Origin: Pardosa pseudoannulata
Taxonomy: Eukaryota; Arthropoda; Arachnida; Araneae; Lycosidae
DNA length: 64,000 nucleotides
Direction: 5' to 3'
NCBI GenBank assembly: GCA_032207245.1
Contig: CM063502.1
Coordinates: forward strand, 110,727,199-110,791,198
Position numbers and translations under genes: made by a program. Under the pieces are notes generated by a model that did not search any database, was not told the DNA's origin, and saw only the letters and a program-made list of their open reading frames with translations. Below, in pieces: positions 1-12,541 of this stretch (positions are counted from its first letter, which is position 1; every line of letters starts with the position of its first letter).

Positions 1-262
1 TGAGAATAGGATGAATGGTTTACGTAAAGCGTAGAAAAGGCCAGTGTAACATTTATTATTGCAAGCTTTGATTTTAAAAAGTATAGAAAAAATGCAGTCT
101 AAATTATTCATGTCCTTGGTGTGATTTAGGTGTTAGGGAGTGTAAAAATAATAATGTTACGTTGGCCTAATGTTTGAGACAGAAATTAAAACTCAAGAAA
201 CACATGAATAATAGGTCTTGATTAAATTATTTTATACAATAATAAATGCCTAAGGAATACAA
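1..262. other. AT-rich DNA, nothing recognised
   Basis: No open frame, repeat unit or RNA-gene motif was seen in this stretch. Confidence 0.6.
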
Positions 263-354
263 ATGAATCAACTTATCATTTTGTTGATTGAAGACTGCTC
301 TCGAGTCGGCGTCAATCCTAAAACAAAAAAAAAAAATAGAATAATTCTATCTTC

Positions 355-661
355 CAAAGAGGTTCATCCACACGCCACGGATTCCAGCCGTTCCTTTCGC
401 TCCTTCTGCCAACCACCTTGTCCGTCCAAAAAAAAATTCCGACCCTCGCGGAGACAAAAAAAAGAGTCCACTCCAGCACGGCGGGGGGAGAGGGTCCAAA
501 TTCCCCAAAATTCACGGACACCGCTATTGGCTGGGAAAAGTCCGAAGTCGCTCTGCATTGAAACCGGTCTTGCCCCGGCATGTCACCTTCGAAGACACAC
601 GGGGTGACCGAATGTAACTTATTGTTACATCTCCTCCGGTCTTTCAAAAAAAAAAAAAAAA
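355..661 (+). mobile_element. GC-rich dispersed repeat ending in poly(A)
   Basis: This is an abrupt GC-rich island in AT-rich DNA. It ends in about 17 A residues near 645-661, as retroposed elements do. Positions 577-629 are repeated exactly at 866-918. A diverged copy lies on the opposite strand at 31928-32525: both share the stretch reading (on minus) ACTTCGGACTT, then TCCCA, then CCAATAG. Open frames cross it on both strands (plus 263-607, minus 318-674), but these run through homopolymers and show no recognised domain. I infer a non-autonomous retroposon or the 3' part of a larger element. The true 5' end and target duplication could not be set. Confidence 0.55.
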
Positions 662-865
662 ATTGTTCATACATTGAAGTATAAAATCCAAGAAGTGAAG
701 TTCGTATTCATACTCTGTATGACAGATTTGAAAAATATTTTGATTTGATGAACCAGAGACACCCTTGTATCAATGATGAAGTTGCAAAGAATTATAATTA
801 TCAAATTGATTTATGCAGGTTTTTCCTTAGGCATGTTTGCTGAATGTTATACAAGTATTTCCTTA

Positions 866-918
866 GGCATGTCACCTTCGAAGACACACGGGGTGACCGA
901 ATGTAACTTATTGTTACA
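866..918 (+). repeat. 53-bp block identical to 577-629
   Basis: The block matches 577-629 base for base while both flanks differ. It holds an inverted pair GTCACC/GGTGAC around a TTCGAA palindrome, and a second hairpin TGTAAC-TTATT-GTTACA. It follows a small local duplication of TTCCTTAGGCATGT (821-834 and 859-872). The core of about 22 bp recurs in reverse at 31928-31950. Confidence 0.8.
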
Positions 919-959
919 GGGAGATATCTCAAATTTTTTAGGTAGAAGAACTTGATTGG

Positions 960-1800
960 CAACTTAATTTTGCTGCAGTCATGTCGTGGAAGGCCACTTA
1001 GAAGAAAAGACCAGGGAGGTACTTAACAAATTATTTTTATTTTATATAATTTTTTTTCAAGTTGGAAAACCAAGGAAAACATCTGACGCAGGTAAGAAGC
1101 AACCATGATTTTAATGATTTGTGAGAATGCTGTTTTAAGAAGGCGGAAAATCACATTAATAGTTTTGCATGAAAGTGAGAATTAAATGAGAAGTACTTTT
1201 GTGGCTTTTTAAACCATCGTGGTAAAATCATTAATGCAATGTTTAGTCGATTGTTTTTTTTAATAAAATTTGCTTTCAATATGTCCTCAGTAATGTCTTA
1301 TATTATTGGGTAGTTCACTCCTGTGTTGCAGAACAAAATTAGTAAACTGCTCCAAACAAATCTATGACTGCATTCTTCTGTCAGAAAAAATTTTGTTAAC
1401 TTGTTGTTTTGTTTAAATGAAAATTATTTTTAACTCTCTATTCAGCTTAATTTGTGCTGAATATTATGTATTTGTAACTTAAGGAGTCATACAAAATGTT
1501 TCACTAAAGCTATTTACAGAGATTACTCCTCTTGAAAATCGTGAAAAGGAAAAAATAGCAAAACTGTTGTTTCATTTGGGCAGTTTATATGAATTTAATC
1601 TATTTAAACCAAGACCTCTCTGTAGGCCAATACAGCACTTGATAATATTAAAATACTAAATACTGAAAAGGAAAAAAATAAAAAAAATTAAATGGGACAG
1701 TGTACCAATTAAAGCAATAAAATTGCATTTAAAAATCATATTATTACTGTGTAAATACATTAAACACTTTTAAAAATTATCCAAGTAACTGCGATAGAAG
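960..1800. other. AT-rich DNA, nothing recognised
   Basis: No coding, structural RNA or repeat signal was found beyond simple A/T runs. Confidence 0.55.
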
Positions 1801-1809
1801 TACAGACAA

Positions 1810-2262
1810 TTAAATATTTAGAAGTGAAGTATCGGGATATTTCGGACATGAACTCTCTATCCAGTGCAGTGACTGCAAATTCTCTAAGGTAGGGTCAAGG
1901 CTGGGGAAAATAATCAAGTGTTGTTGATTAACAGTGACTGTTGTAAAAATAGGGCACAGAACATTAGTTGGCATGCTTATTCTGCGGAGATGATCATATA
2001 AGCGAACGTGTCCTGGAAGCAGTTTGAAATTATTCACTGCGTTGTTGCGTATGACTGAACTCATTCCAGTCATCTTTAATTTTCTACCAGTGTTTATCAA
2101 TTGATTTAAGTGGCAGTTCTGTGTTGTATTCCATCATGGTATCTTTTCGTATGTTCCTCATAAGGGCGTGGGATCATATTCCATAATCGTCTTTACCAGT
2201 AAATCGGCTTTTTCATTACCTGTATCTACATGTAATCCACGAGTTTTCCAGTGCATTCCATT
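1810..2262 (-). pseudogene. LINE ORF2 C-terminal relic (RNase H end and tail)
   Basis: Read on minus, one frame gives GLHVDTGNEKADLLVK, which matches the end of the RNase H domain of non-LTR retrotransposons (usual pattern: His, Gly-Asn-Glu-x-Ala-Asp, Ala-Lys). About 50 codons later, in the same frame, comes NFKLLPGHVRLYDHLRR then CPIFTTVTVNQQHLIIFP. This resembles the Cys-Pro...His...Cys tail of Jockey/I-type ORF2, with expected Cys residues replaced by Phe. Two in-frame stops separate the two parts. Reverse transcriptase and endonuclease domains are absent, so this is a 5'-truncated dead copy. The family assignment is from motif memory; the clade is uncertain. Confidence 0.6.
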
Positions 2263-2279
2263 ACATGTAGATCTTTGGC

Positions 2280-5200
2280 ACCTCAGTTATTTGCAAGAGT
2301 TAATTTAGAGATGTTTTAATTGTATTATAAAGCTTTAAAAACTTGTCCTATACAATTACTAGCACAAACATGATATTTCTCAGTAATTTATTGTACTATT
2401 TTCCTTTGAAAACCTAAACTAAAATAAAATAAATCCTCCATAAGGAAAGTGTTTCTTCCAAATAGTTTTAATAAGGGATTTTTATAATTTCTTAAGAGCT
2501 TTTTGGATATCTCAGACCTGAAAATTTTGCCTTTCATGCAGAATTAATGAATCTTTATGCATACTTTTATTAAAAGTGCTCAGGAAAATGTAATTTTTCT
2601 TGATACTTGTTAGAAATAATAAAATGAATGCAATGTTTTAGTACTTGAATTTGTATTCCTATTAATCAGTTAGACTTGTACATGCCAGGCATATATTTAT
2701 ATGAAAAATATATTTGAAAAGATAAAATAAAAACTTCTATCAAATAACAGTTAATAAGAGTTTGTAGTGAAACTAATTATCTTCAACAGAGATCTGTGCA
2801 ATTATTTTAGTGTTTATTATATAAATATTCATAGGTTACATATTTTTGTAGATCAGTTTATGTATTTTTCTTTAAAGAAAAATTTATGAATAATATTGTT
2901 ATAATTAATGTTTTATAGCATAAAAGTTTTACGTTAAACACAATTTTGTCTGTTCTTTAAAGAATATTTTTAAAAAGAAAGAAAAAAATAGCAAATTTGA
3001 GACATTACTATAAAAATAAAGAACAAGAATTTTCTTCGCTATAAAAGCTTGCGAGAATGGATTTTCTGTTTTATTAGCGACAAAAATTGTTTCCTGAATA
3101 AAAAGCTTTTGTGTAAAAGTTTTTTATAAAAACTTTTAGCATCCACCTCCTTTTGTTGGTGTCTTACTTTTTCGTCCTTTTTTCCTAAATTTTAGGCTAG
3201 TGAACTACCTTTAAATAACGATAATGACAGCCATCCCATTAAATCTTACTCGTTATCTTCTAAACGCCTCGGGGCTAATGCTGTCTTTATAATGATCCTT
3301 TCTTATCCAGATGTTTAAGTTTACTAATTTAAGAAATTTTATCCAGGGAAGAAAATACGTAGAAAACTTTAATAGAAGTTTATCAATAACTGTACTAATG
3401 TCTGAAAGCAATTGTTTATCTTGATTCACGTTAATTATTTAGCTCTACTTCTGAAAATTATTTATGAATAAAGTAACCTGAATTTCTAAAATTATGAGGA
3501 AAGTTTAACACATTTACGATCGTAAAAAGAAAAACCGTTAAAGAAGAATATTTTGAGTAAAACTTATGTAAAATATTTTCATTCTAAATGAATATTTTTA
3601 GAGGTAACAGTTTTATAAAAGGCGAGAATAAAATATACTGAAAATTTTTAACACTAATTTAATTTCTTTTTTAATAATGCTTTGTAAAACATCGCATTTC
3701 AATTCTTTTAGTTGTGAAAGTTTACAATAAATATTAATTCGTGGTACAATACTATAGACTATATGTTAAAAATATAATTTATTGTCGTATATTTTATCTT
3801 TTTTATGTTTATCAGAAAGCTTTTCATGTCAATAATATTAAATAAATACTCAGACGTAAAGGAAAGTTTATTTGATCCCCTTATGTGTTTTACGGATATT
3901 ATATGACCAAGCAAGAGATTATTTAACTTTCATGTGTCTCTTTCTCTTGTGATGTAAAGATCCCATGGTGATTCAATTAGATGATTTTCTATTCCCATTA
4001 AGGTTTCTCTATAAAATATTCAATGCATCTTGAAGAATCTCTGGATCAGACAAACTCTTTGTTTGAAGTTCTATGTGATCTGTAGTTCTGCGTGATTTAA
4101 TTAAAAATATATTACCATAGTATATTTTAATAATGTTTTTATGTACTTTTTTGAGGATTTAAGACATATCTATTGCAAATATTTTTAAAACATATGAAAA
4201 AAGGGTATATTTTTTAGTGATTAAATAAAATTTAATTTTAGCTGTTATGATGTGAATGTTTTATATTTGGCCAAAATAGAGGGTCAAGTTTATAAAATGG
4301 TCAACATTAAATATAAAAATATCTTACAATGATAATTTCTGCGATCATAATACAGATTACTCTTTAGTAAAAATAAGACACTTATAAACACTGCGTTAAT
4401 AAATTTTAAAAAATTTAATAATATTGTGTTGAACATTTCATTCTCAAAATATTTGATATTATGAGGTCTTGCACTGATTGTTTTCGTAAAATTATAATTA
4501 GATATTGGAATGCTTATTGTATATTCTATATACAAGAACTGTTTAAGAATTTGAAAAACATATATTTCCCAGTGATTATTAATATTTGTATATTAATTTT
4601 TAAGTAATTAAGCTTAGCTGTTGTGATGTAGTTAACGTTCTGTTGTTGGTTAAAATAAATAGCCGAAATCATTTTATTTCATACACACTTTTAACATGTT
4701 TATTTAAAAGGAAATTTTGTTTGAAGATGTTTAACTAGTTTTTTTTAATCTACATTATCTGTAGATGTTACTGAATCAATAAAAAATTAAGATAATTTAT
4801 ATCAATATATTAAATATAAATTCTTTATGAGAAAATGTACTTTGCAAAATAAATTGAAAGCCTTCAATATTAACTTATTTTTAGCAATGAATAAGTTAGC
4901 CACATTCCTGTACACAGTGTTTAATGTAAAGTATCCTGTCACTAAATATAATTCATACTATGCTTAGCGAAACGTTAAATTGTTTGAGAGATATAACTCG
5001 CTAAGCCATGGCTCACGAAACACTAGCTAATAATTATGACCTTAGCCAAAATGGCCTTGTAGTAACAATTAATGGTAATTTAATATATATGGTAATTCAT
5101 TGAACATTATAGGAAAATAATTCTTAAATATTAGCTTTTATTTTTAGTAAGGAAAGATCTTTTACAGAAATTATAATATTTCAATTTTTATGACTGAAAA

Positions 5201-6885
5201 GATTTAATTAGTTCTTAAAGTATAGAAACAAATAAAAAGTAAAATATAAATGGCTCTAATATAGCGTTTATCCCTAGTATGATTAGTTAAAATATAAGAT
5301 TACTTTTTAAATATATTAATTTTTAACAATTAAATTTTTATTAGTTGATTGAATGCGTCAGAATGAAAATATTTGTATGTATTTACTTTTTATTGTTCTC
5401 ATATTTTCAAGATTAAAACGATTCTCTATATTTCTAGAAAAATTCTGCAATTGTGTATTATTATTCTTAAAGCATTTCTTGAAAATATAATTATTTTTAT
5501 GTATGCCTAAATGTTTTTGATCTCAATATATTTCTCTCGTTTCTAGATATATATTTAGGAACATTTTTTTTTCTCTCTGCTAATGAAACATACCTGGTTA
5601 TTGATAATCTATAACCGATAACTGTATTTCATATATATGCTGTGGTATACTTAGGGGACCCTATTAACCCTATTAAAAAAATAAATCTATTAAGTCTAGC
5701 TAAAGAAGCTGTACTACGTATTAAAGTAATTAAAACAATCTCGTACAATTTACATTATGGGAATTTAGTTTAAGCTTATAATGAATACCTATTTTTATTA
5801 TGTAGCCTACTTTGCTATTAAAATAAACATAATATAAAAATTAAATAAAAAATATTTTATTTATTATCAAGTATTTTTTGAAAAATTATAAAACTCCTGA
5901 ATTAGAGGAACAAGTGAAAATTATTTGTTTTAGAAATACCAAGAGGACGATATTTACCAGTAGAAAAACTTTACATAAACGGTGTTAAATGCTTTAAGGA
6001 ACTTCCATGATAAGTTATTAAAGATATAATGAAGAGAATAATCGTTATTTAATTATTTTACGTCAAGTACAATCCGTATTTAATGAAAAAGCAATGTAAA
6101 TTAGAAGTAAATTTCCCAGAACCATAAGCGCATTTATTTAAAGAATGACCTTTTGGAATTTTCAATTAAAAGCTGATTAATTTGAAAGACTATCAGGAAG
6201 CTTTTCAGAATTGTGTTTCACTGTAATTTCGATTTCAGCCAGAATTCAAGTAGGAATAAAATCTGTAATCATAATAATTAAATTTAAAACAAGTCTTTCA
6301 ATCACGTTAATATGATTGTTCGATGGATTTTAAATTTAGATTAAATAACAATAGATTATTTATTGGATTTATTATTCAACTGGTGTTTGATGTACATTTG
6401 AACATTTATAATAAGTAGTCACTCATTTCCATTTTTCATATGTACTGGTACCTAAATAAGATATGTCTTGCGAATTTTCAAATTAATATAGAAATGAGAT
6501 ATTATAATAGATGTTTAAAAATTTCTGTAATTGAACAATATAAATATATTTTTCAGTGAATCAGTACATGATATATGTACACATATGCACTCTCTGACAA
6601 TATTAATGAAAATTTCTGATTTTTGTAAATATATTTGAGCAAAATAAATTAGGTATATGTCTAGATCATTATTTTATGTATAAATAAGCTATATGACGAT
6701 AAGATAAAAAACAATTAAAGGCATAAACCTTAATTTTAAAATATATTTTTAATAAACTCCTTTTACGTTAATTACCTCTTTCAATCGTCTCTGTATGCTA
6801 TTATTGCAGTTTATGTTTAGTATTATAAGCCCAGATAGATATGATTTTTTTTTTCTTAAAGTAGTATGTGTACCCTAGATATTTC
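2280..6885. other. Long AT-rich stretch without recognisable genes
   Basis: About 4.6 kb with only short open frames (the longest, 4290-4535 minus, is Ile/Asn/Tyr-rich and looks random). No tRNA boxes, tandem units or element ends were seen. A remote old repeat could be hidden here. Confidence 0.5.
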
Positions 6886-8762
6886 ACTTTCAGTAGCTTT
6901 CAAATATTCTTAACATTATAATCCGGGGTGTTATACATTTATTATAAAAAGGAAGAGTTTTTTGCAGATTTGAGGGGGAAACATGGTACCTTGTTTTTCA
7001 TAACCTGGCAGTTGTCATTGGGAGATCATTCTCGTATCTGAAGTTTAGACCAAATTCTCAATATCGTCACTATTTGCTATTGGCACATTATATAGTTTAC
7101 AATTTTGAGATTCCACAGATATTTGCCACAGATAATGGACCAGATAATGGATATCTGGACCAGATAATGGACCAGATCATGGTTTTTGTTGGAAATGTTT
7201 TAAGCACCATATTACTGCCCGACAAGGTAGACGGACTGCAGTTTTACACAACTTTGATACTTACGGTTTAGTATTTTTTGTGTTCGCTTATAGTTTACGA
7301 TTTCAACCAAATTTCATACGCGCCGCTGAATGATGATGCGCTACCGATGACAGTTGCCTACATATATTAGAGCCAAATCTTCGTCAGTCAAATTTTATGT
7401 ACACTGAAGCCTTACATAAAGTTTGAACTTTTTCCAAGATGTGACGTAGTGATACGGTCTCAAATGCTATTTTTGTCCTAGTTTGACATTTTCTTATCGG
7501 TGTGGTCATTATATATTCTAACTATTAAGAATATAACAATATGTTAGGTTATTGTTAGAAAAAAATACAAACTCTGCTACAAAATCATTAAAATTTCTTA
7601 AATAAAAGATAAACAAATAATAGAATATCAATAAACTTACAGAAATAATTCGACTTTCTTTTTAAAAATACGAACCACACATAATAAATTCCGATTAAAA
7701 ATATGTACCCTTTTATTCATTAAAACAATATCGCTATCCACAGAAATAGTGTTGCCATACATATAAAATATTAGTTAACTTTTCAGTAGCTTTCAAATAT
7801 TCTTAACATTTTAATCCGGGGTGCTATACATTCATTGTAAAAGAAAATATTTTTTGGCAGATTCGAGGGAGATACATGGTACCTTGTTTTGTAAAATGTA
7901 AAACACGGTTGTGCAGTTTTCGTTGGGAGATCACTCTCCTAGCTGAAGTTTAAATAAAACTCTCAATATCGCCACTCTTTGCTATTGACAAATTATACAT
8001 TTTACGATTTTGAGATTCCACAGATATTTGCCCCAGATAATAGTCCAGATCATGATTTTTGTTGCAACTCTTTTAAGCACCACATTACTGCCCGAGAAGA
8101 TAGACGGACTGCAGTTTTACACAACTTTGATTTTACAGTTTAGCATTTTTTTGTGTTCACTTATAGTTTACGATTTCAACCAAATTTCATATGCGCCGCT
8201 GAATGATGATGTCCTACCGATGACAGTTGCCTACATATTTTAGAGTTAGATCTTTTTATCAAATTTTATGCCAAATTTTATGTACACTGAAGCCTTACAT
8301 AAAGTTTGAATTTTTTCCAAGATGTAACGTTGTGATACGGTCTCAAGTGCTATTTTTTCCTAGTTTGACATTTTCTTTTCTGAGTGAAGTCATTATATAT
8401 TCTAACTATTAAGAATATAACAATATGTTAGGTTATTGTTAGAAAAAAATACAAACTCTGCTACAAAATCATTAAAATTTCTTAAATAAAAGATAAACAA
8501 ATAATAGAATATCAATAAACTTACAGAAATAATTCGACTTTCTTTTTAAAAATACGAACCACACATAATAAATTCCGATTAAAAATATGTACCCTTTTAT
8601 TCATTAAAACAATATCTCTATCCAAAGTAACAGTGTTGCCATACATATAAAATATTAGTTAACTTTTCAGTAGCTTTCAAATATTCTTAACATTATAATC
8701 CGGGGTGTTATACATCCATTATAAAAGAAAATATATTTTGGCAGATTTGAGGGGGAAACATG

Positions 8763-8987
8763 TAAGGTGAATGATGACTGACTGCATTTAACTTTATAAA
8801 CATTTATTCATTCACACTTAAATAGAAGTAGAAATAGAAGTACGCGCCATAGCGTTGGTCGAGAGCGTCCTCGTCCGACCGATCCAACTCTTTGTCTCTG
8901 GTAAGCTTTGCGCGCGCGTTAGAGTTGAGTTGTAGAATTGTGTGGAAGTCGGCAGCTCACCATGGAGTCTCAAAGTCTGGACACCAC
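8763..8987 (-). mobile_element. 225-bp insert with 5-bp target duplication
   Basis: Tandem copies 1 and 2 read AAACATGGTACC, while copy 3 has this insert between two ACATG copies (8758-8762 and 8988-8992), so the empty site is known. The insert is richer in GC than its host and, read on minus, carries AATAAATG (plus 8801-8808) about 40 bp before its end, as the poly(A) signal of an LTR would. The ends do not show a clean TG...CA, so a solo LTR is likely but a SINE or MITE is possible. A minus open frame of 72 codons crosses it without recognised domain. Confidence 0.65.
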
Positions 8988-9547
8988 ACATGGTACCTTT
9001 TTTTGTATAACGTTGCAGTTTTCGTTGGGAGATCATTCTAGAAGCTGAAATTTAAACAAAACTCTCAATATCGTCACTCTTTGCTATTGACACATTATAC
9101 ATTTTACGATTTTGAGATTCCACAGATATTTACCTCAGATAATGAACCAGATCATGATTTTTGTTACAAATATTTTAAGCACCACAGTATTGCCCGAGAA
9201 GTTAGACGGAATGCAGTTTTACACAACATTGATTTTACGTTTTAGTACTTTTTGTGTTTGGTTATAGTTTAAGATTTCAGCCAAATTCCATATGCGCGCT
9301 GAATGATGATGACCGTTGCCTACATATTTTAGAACTAAATCTTTTTTCAGTCAAATTTTATGTACATAAATTTTATGAAGTTTTACATAAAGTTTGAACT
9401 TTTCCCCATATGTGACGTTGTGATATGGTCTCAAGTGCTATTTTTGCTCTAATTTGCCATTTCCTTTTCGGAGTGAAGTCAATCTGTGTTCTAATTATGA
9501 AAAATATAACAATGAGTTAGGTTATTGTTAGAAAAAAAAATACAAAC

Positions 9548-10380
9548 TGTCATAACGTTCCATTTAGTTAATTTTAATTCTGTTCCATTTAGTTCCCATT
9601 TAATTCTATAAGCTTCCCTCAAAAATTCCTTATTTGTAACTTTCCTGCCATGCTCCCAATTATCACGTTGGTGAGGCGAAAAACCTATTTTTTTTTTATC
9701 AAATAAGCCGCTCTGGATATTCAATCAGATGACATCACGCATACCAGGAGCGTCACATGGTGTTCTTGGCGAGCGCTGCGTTGCAATAGTTTTATAATTT
9801 CGCCCTTTTCATGATATGACATATCCCCGCTCCATACATTGGCATGTTTTAGTCCTGCCCTTGGCGGTTTTCCCCCGTGTCACCAGGCAAAAGGAATGTT
9901 GATGAGTTTTGCAGACTGGCGGTTCTCATCAAAACAGACAGGATGGAAGACACAGAGAGGCCTGGATTCCGAAACGAGGAAAGAAGCTTCAAGTTTCGTC
10001 CTCCATAATCATCTTACCTTTTTATTCCATTTTCGTTTTTTCCTTTTTATTAATCTTTATCAATTGGCTTCTATGAATTTTTATTTAAACTTTATATTAA
10101 TATCAATAAATGTATTAATTCAGTAACTTCTCCTCTCCTTTTATTTTAATGCCTATTGTGTTTTTTTTACTTTAAGATTTAAACGTAAATTCAACTCAAT
10201 TTAATATTAAATATTGGGTTAAGGCCATAACGTGTATTACCACTATACGTCACCCACTTAAGTAATATATTTTTTTATTGTCTTTTCTATGGGTTTCTTT
10301 TTCAGGTACCTAGTTCCCCATATAAAAACCCCTAATTCCACAGTCAACACCATTATCAGAGAAATAAAACAATACCAGAC
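9548..10380 (+). mobile_element. Probable solo LTR (about 830 bp)
   Basis: Copies 1 and 2 of the host repeat read TACAAACTCTGCTAC. In copy 3 this site is split, with ACAAACT at both 9542-9548 and 10379-10385, so the element can be excised on paper to a perfect empty site. It starts TGTCATAACG and holds TATAAAAACCCC at 10321 and AATAAA at 10362 close to its 3' end. That is the promoter and poly(A) order expected of an LTR. No gag, pol or second LTR is present, which suggests recombination to a solo LTR. The exact ends are ambiguous because the direct repeat overlaps the element termini. Confidence 0.7.
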
Positions 10381-10589
10381 AAACTGTGTTACAAAATCAT
10401 TAAAATTACTTAAATAAAAGATAAAAAAAATATATCAATAAACTTACAGAAATAATTCGAATTTCTATTTAAAAATAAGAACCATACATAATAAATTGAC
10501 ATTAAAAGTATTTATCCATTTATTCAGTAAAACAATATCGCTATCGACAGAAACAGTGATGCTACAGATATAAAATATTAGATGCCAAA

Positions 10590-11439
10590 TATATTCGAAA
10601 ACAGTTGTCATAAATGAAAATAATCATTTTAATTTGCTCTGTAATCGTCATTCAAATTGGGAAGTAAATTAAAAAGTAAGACTAAAATCCCACCACAAAT
10701 GATAAATGGTATCCATGTTTTAAAACGCTGCAGTCGTGAGGTCGAAAGAGAAGACATGAAGATTGTTTTAAAAATGTTGAGTTTATTCTGACACTATTCT
10801 GTGTCTATGCCGCTTCTGGGGTGAAAACGTGTACATGAGGCTCTACAGTAGTGTGGGTCACTAGTGATGCAGCGAATGAAAATATTAAGAATTTAAAAAA
10901 TGACGACACGTAAAAGGCGAAATTAAGTTACGTAAAATAGTTCTACAAGAATAGTTGAGCTAAATACAAATTAATTGTGCTATATGAAAAATCACCAATA
11001 TTGCTACATTCAGAAGATGAACAAAAGTATCTTTCGACAGGTTGCAGTGTTAGGGATAGAACTGCCAAAAGATTATTTTAAAATACAATTAAAATTCGAT
11101 TAGTTAGTTCTGGATTAAAACATAATAATTACACACATATGTGTATGCATTTATATCAAGCCTCAGATGAGTCAAAGAGCCCATGATCTCTTCATAATTT
11201 TTTTATTCATGACTTTTGTCACATGGGTTCAATCAGAGAGCGGACATAGGCTAACAAAAGAGCCTTGCTCAGAGTGGATGATTCATTAGTGACCCTACCT
11301 AAAGACGTTCTCTCTCAATTATTACGCATCATGTTATTATATGTTGTTATTAGTGATTCATGCCCCTGCATTAAAGAGTGCGCTGCTATCTTTGTCTTTA
11401 AACTAAACCCTAAATTATTAATTTTAGGTCTTCAAACTT

Positions 11440-11440
<1 letters not shown>
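10590..11440. other. AT-rich DNA with a small GC-richer patch
   Basis: Positions about 10725-10885 are GC-richer and bounded by an inverted pair CGCTGCA / TGCAGCG. This could be a fragment of an unidentified element. The rest holds nothing recognised. Confidence 0.35.
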
Positions 11441-12027
<587 letters not shown>

Positions 12028-12029
12028 GA

Positions 12030-12477
12030 ATGTGTGTATAATAATATTTCAACACAATCAATTTTTTATTACAATTATATTTTTAATAAATTTTATGATT
12101 CTATACCCAAAATACACTCATCTCTTAATTTGGCAACATTTCTTTTCTACTTCACAATTTTAATCAACTTGGCGAACGTGAAGTCACCAGCCTAAATTTC
12201 ATAAAAGTCTGCAATACTTATAAAATCCTTATGTAAGTATTCGCGCATGTACGATAACATTTTCTTGAGTCCATATTAATTTACCATCTCTTGTGCAAAG
12301 AGGCTTTGTGACCATAATGGCTTAATCCTCAATACCTTATCCCTATGTCCTGTCAGCTGTTTTTCTGATTGTAATACGGCTTTTGGTGTCAGAGAACTAA
12401 AGACCGTCAAATAATCAAAATGTTCTGAATATCTGAGTATTTGCTGTGAGATATAAATTTCTATGCCTGCATCGGCA

Positions 12478-12541
<64 letters not shown>

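Larger units (their letters stand above)
6889..10582 (+). repeat. Three tandem copies of a unit of about 885 bp
   Basis: The motif CAGTAGCTTTCAAATATTC opens copies at 6891, 7784 and 8668, so the first two periods are 893 and 884 bp. All copies continue through a shared ATCCGGGGTG motif, the phrase TACAAACT and the end ATATAAAATATTAG. Copy 3 runs to about 10582 and is over 1.9 kb only because it carries two inserts (8763-8987 and about 9548-10380); without them it has the same length. Short open frames at 7074-7271 and 8010-8243 arise from the same unit but their frames are not kept between copies, so I do not call a gene. Confidence 0.85.

Noticed and set aside
7074..8412. Membrane-protein-like frames of 61-77 codons in the 885-bp repeats
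   Set aside because: Frames are not kept between the tandem copies and have no other support.
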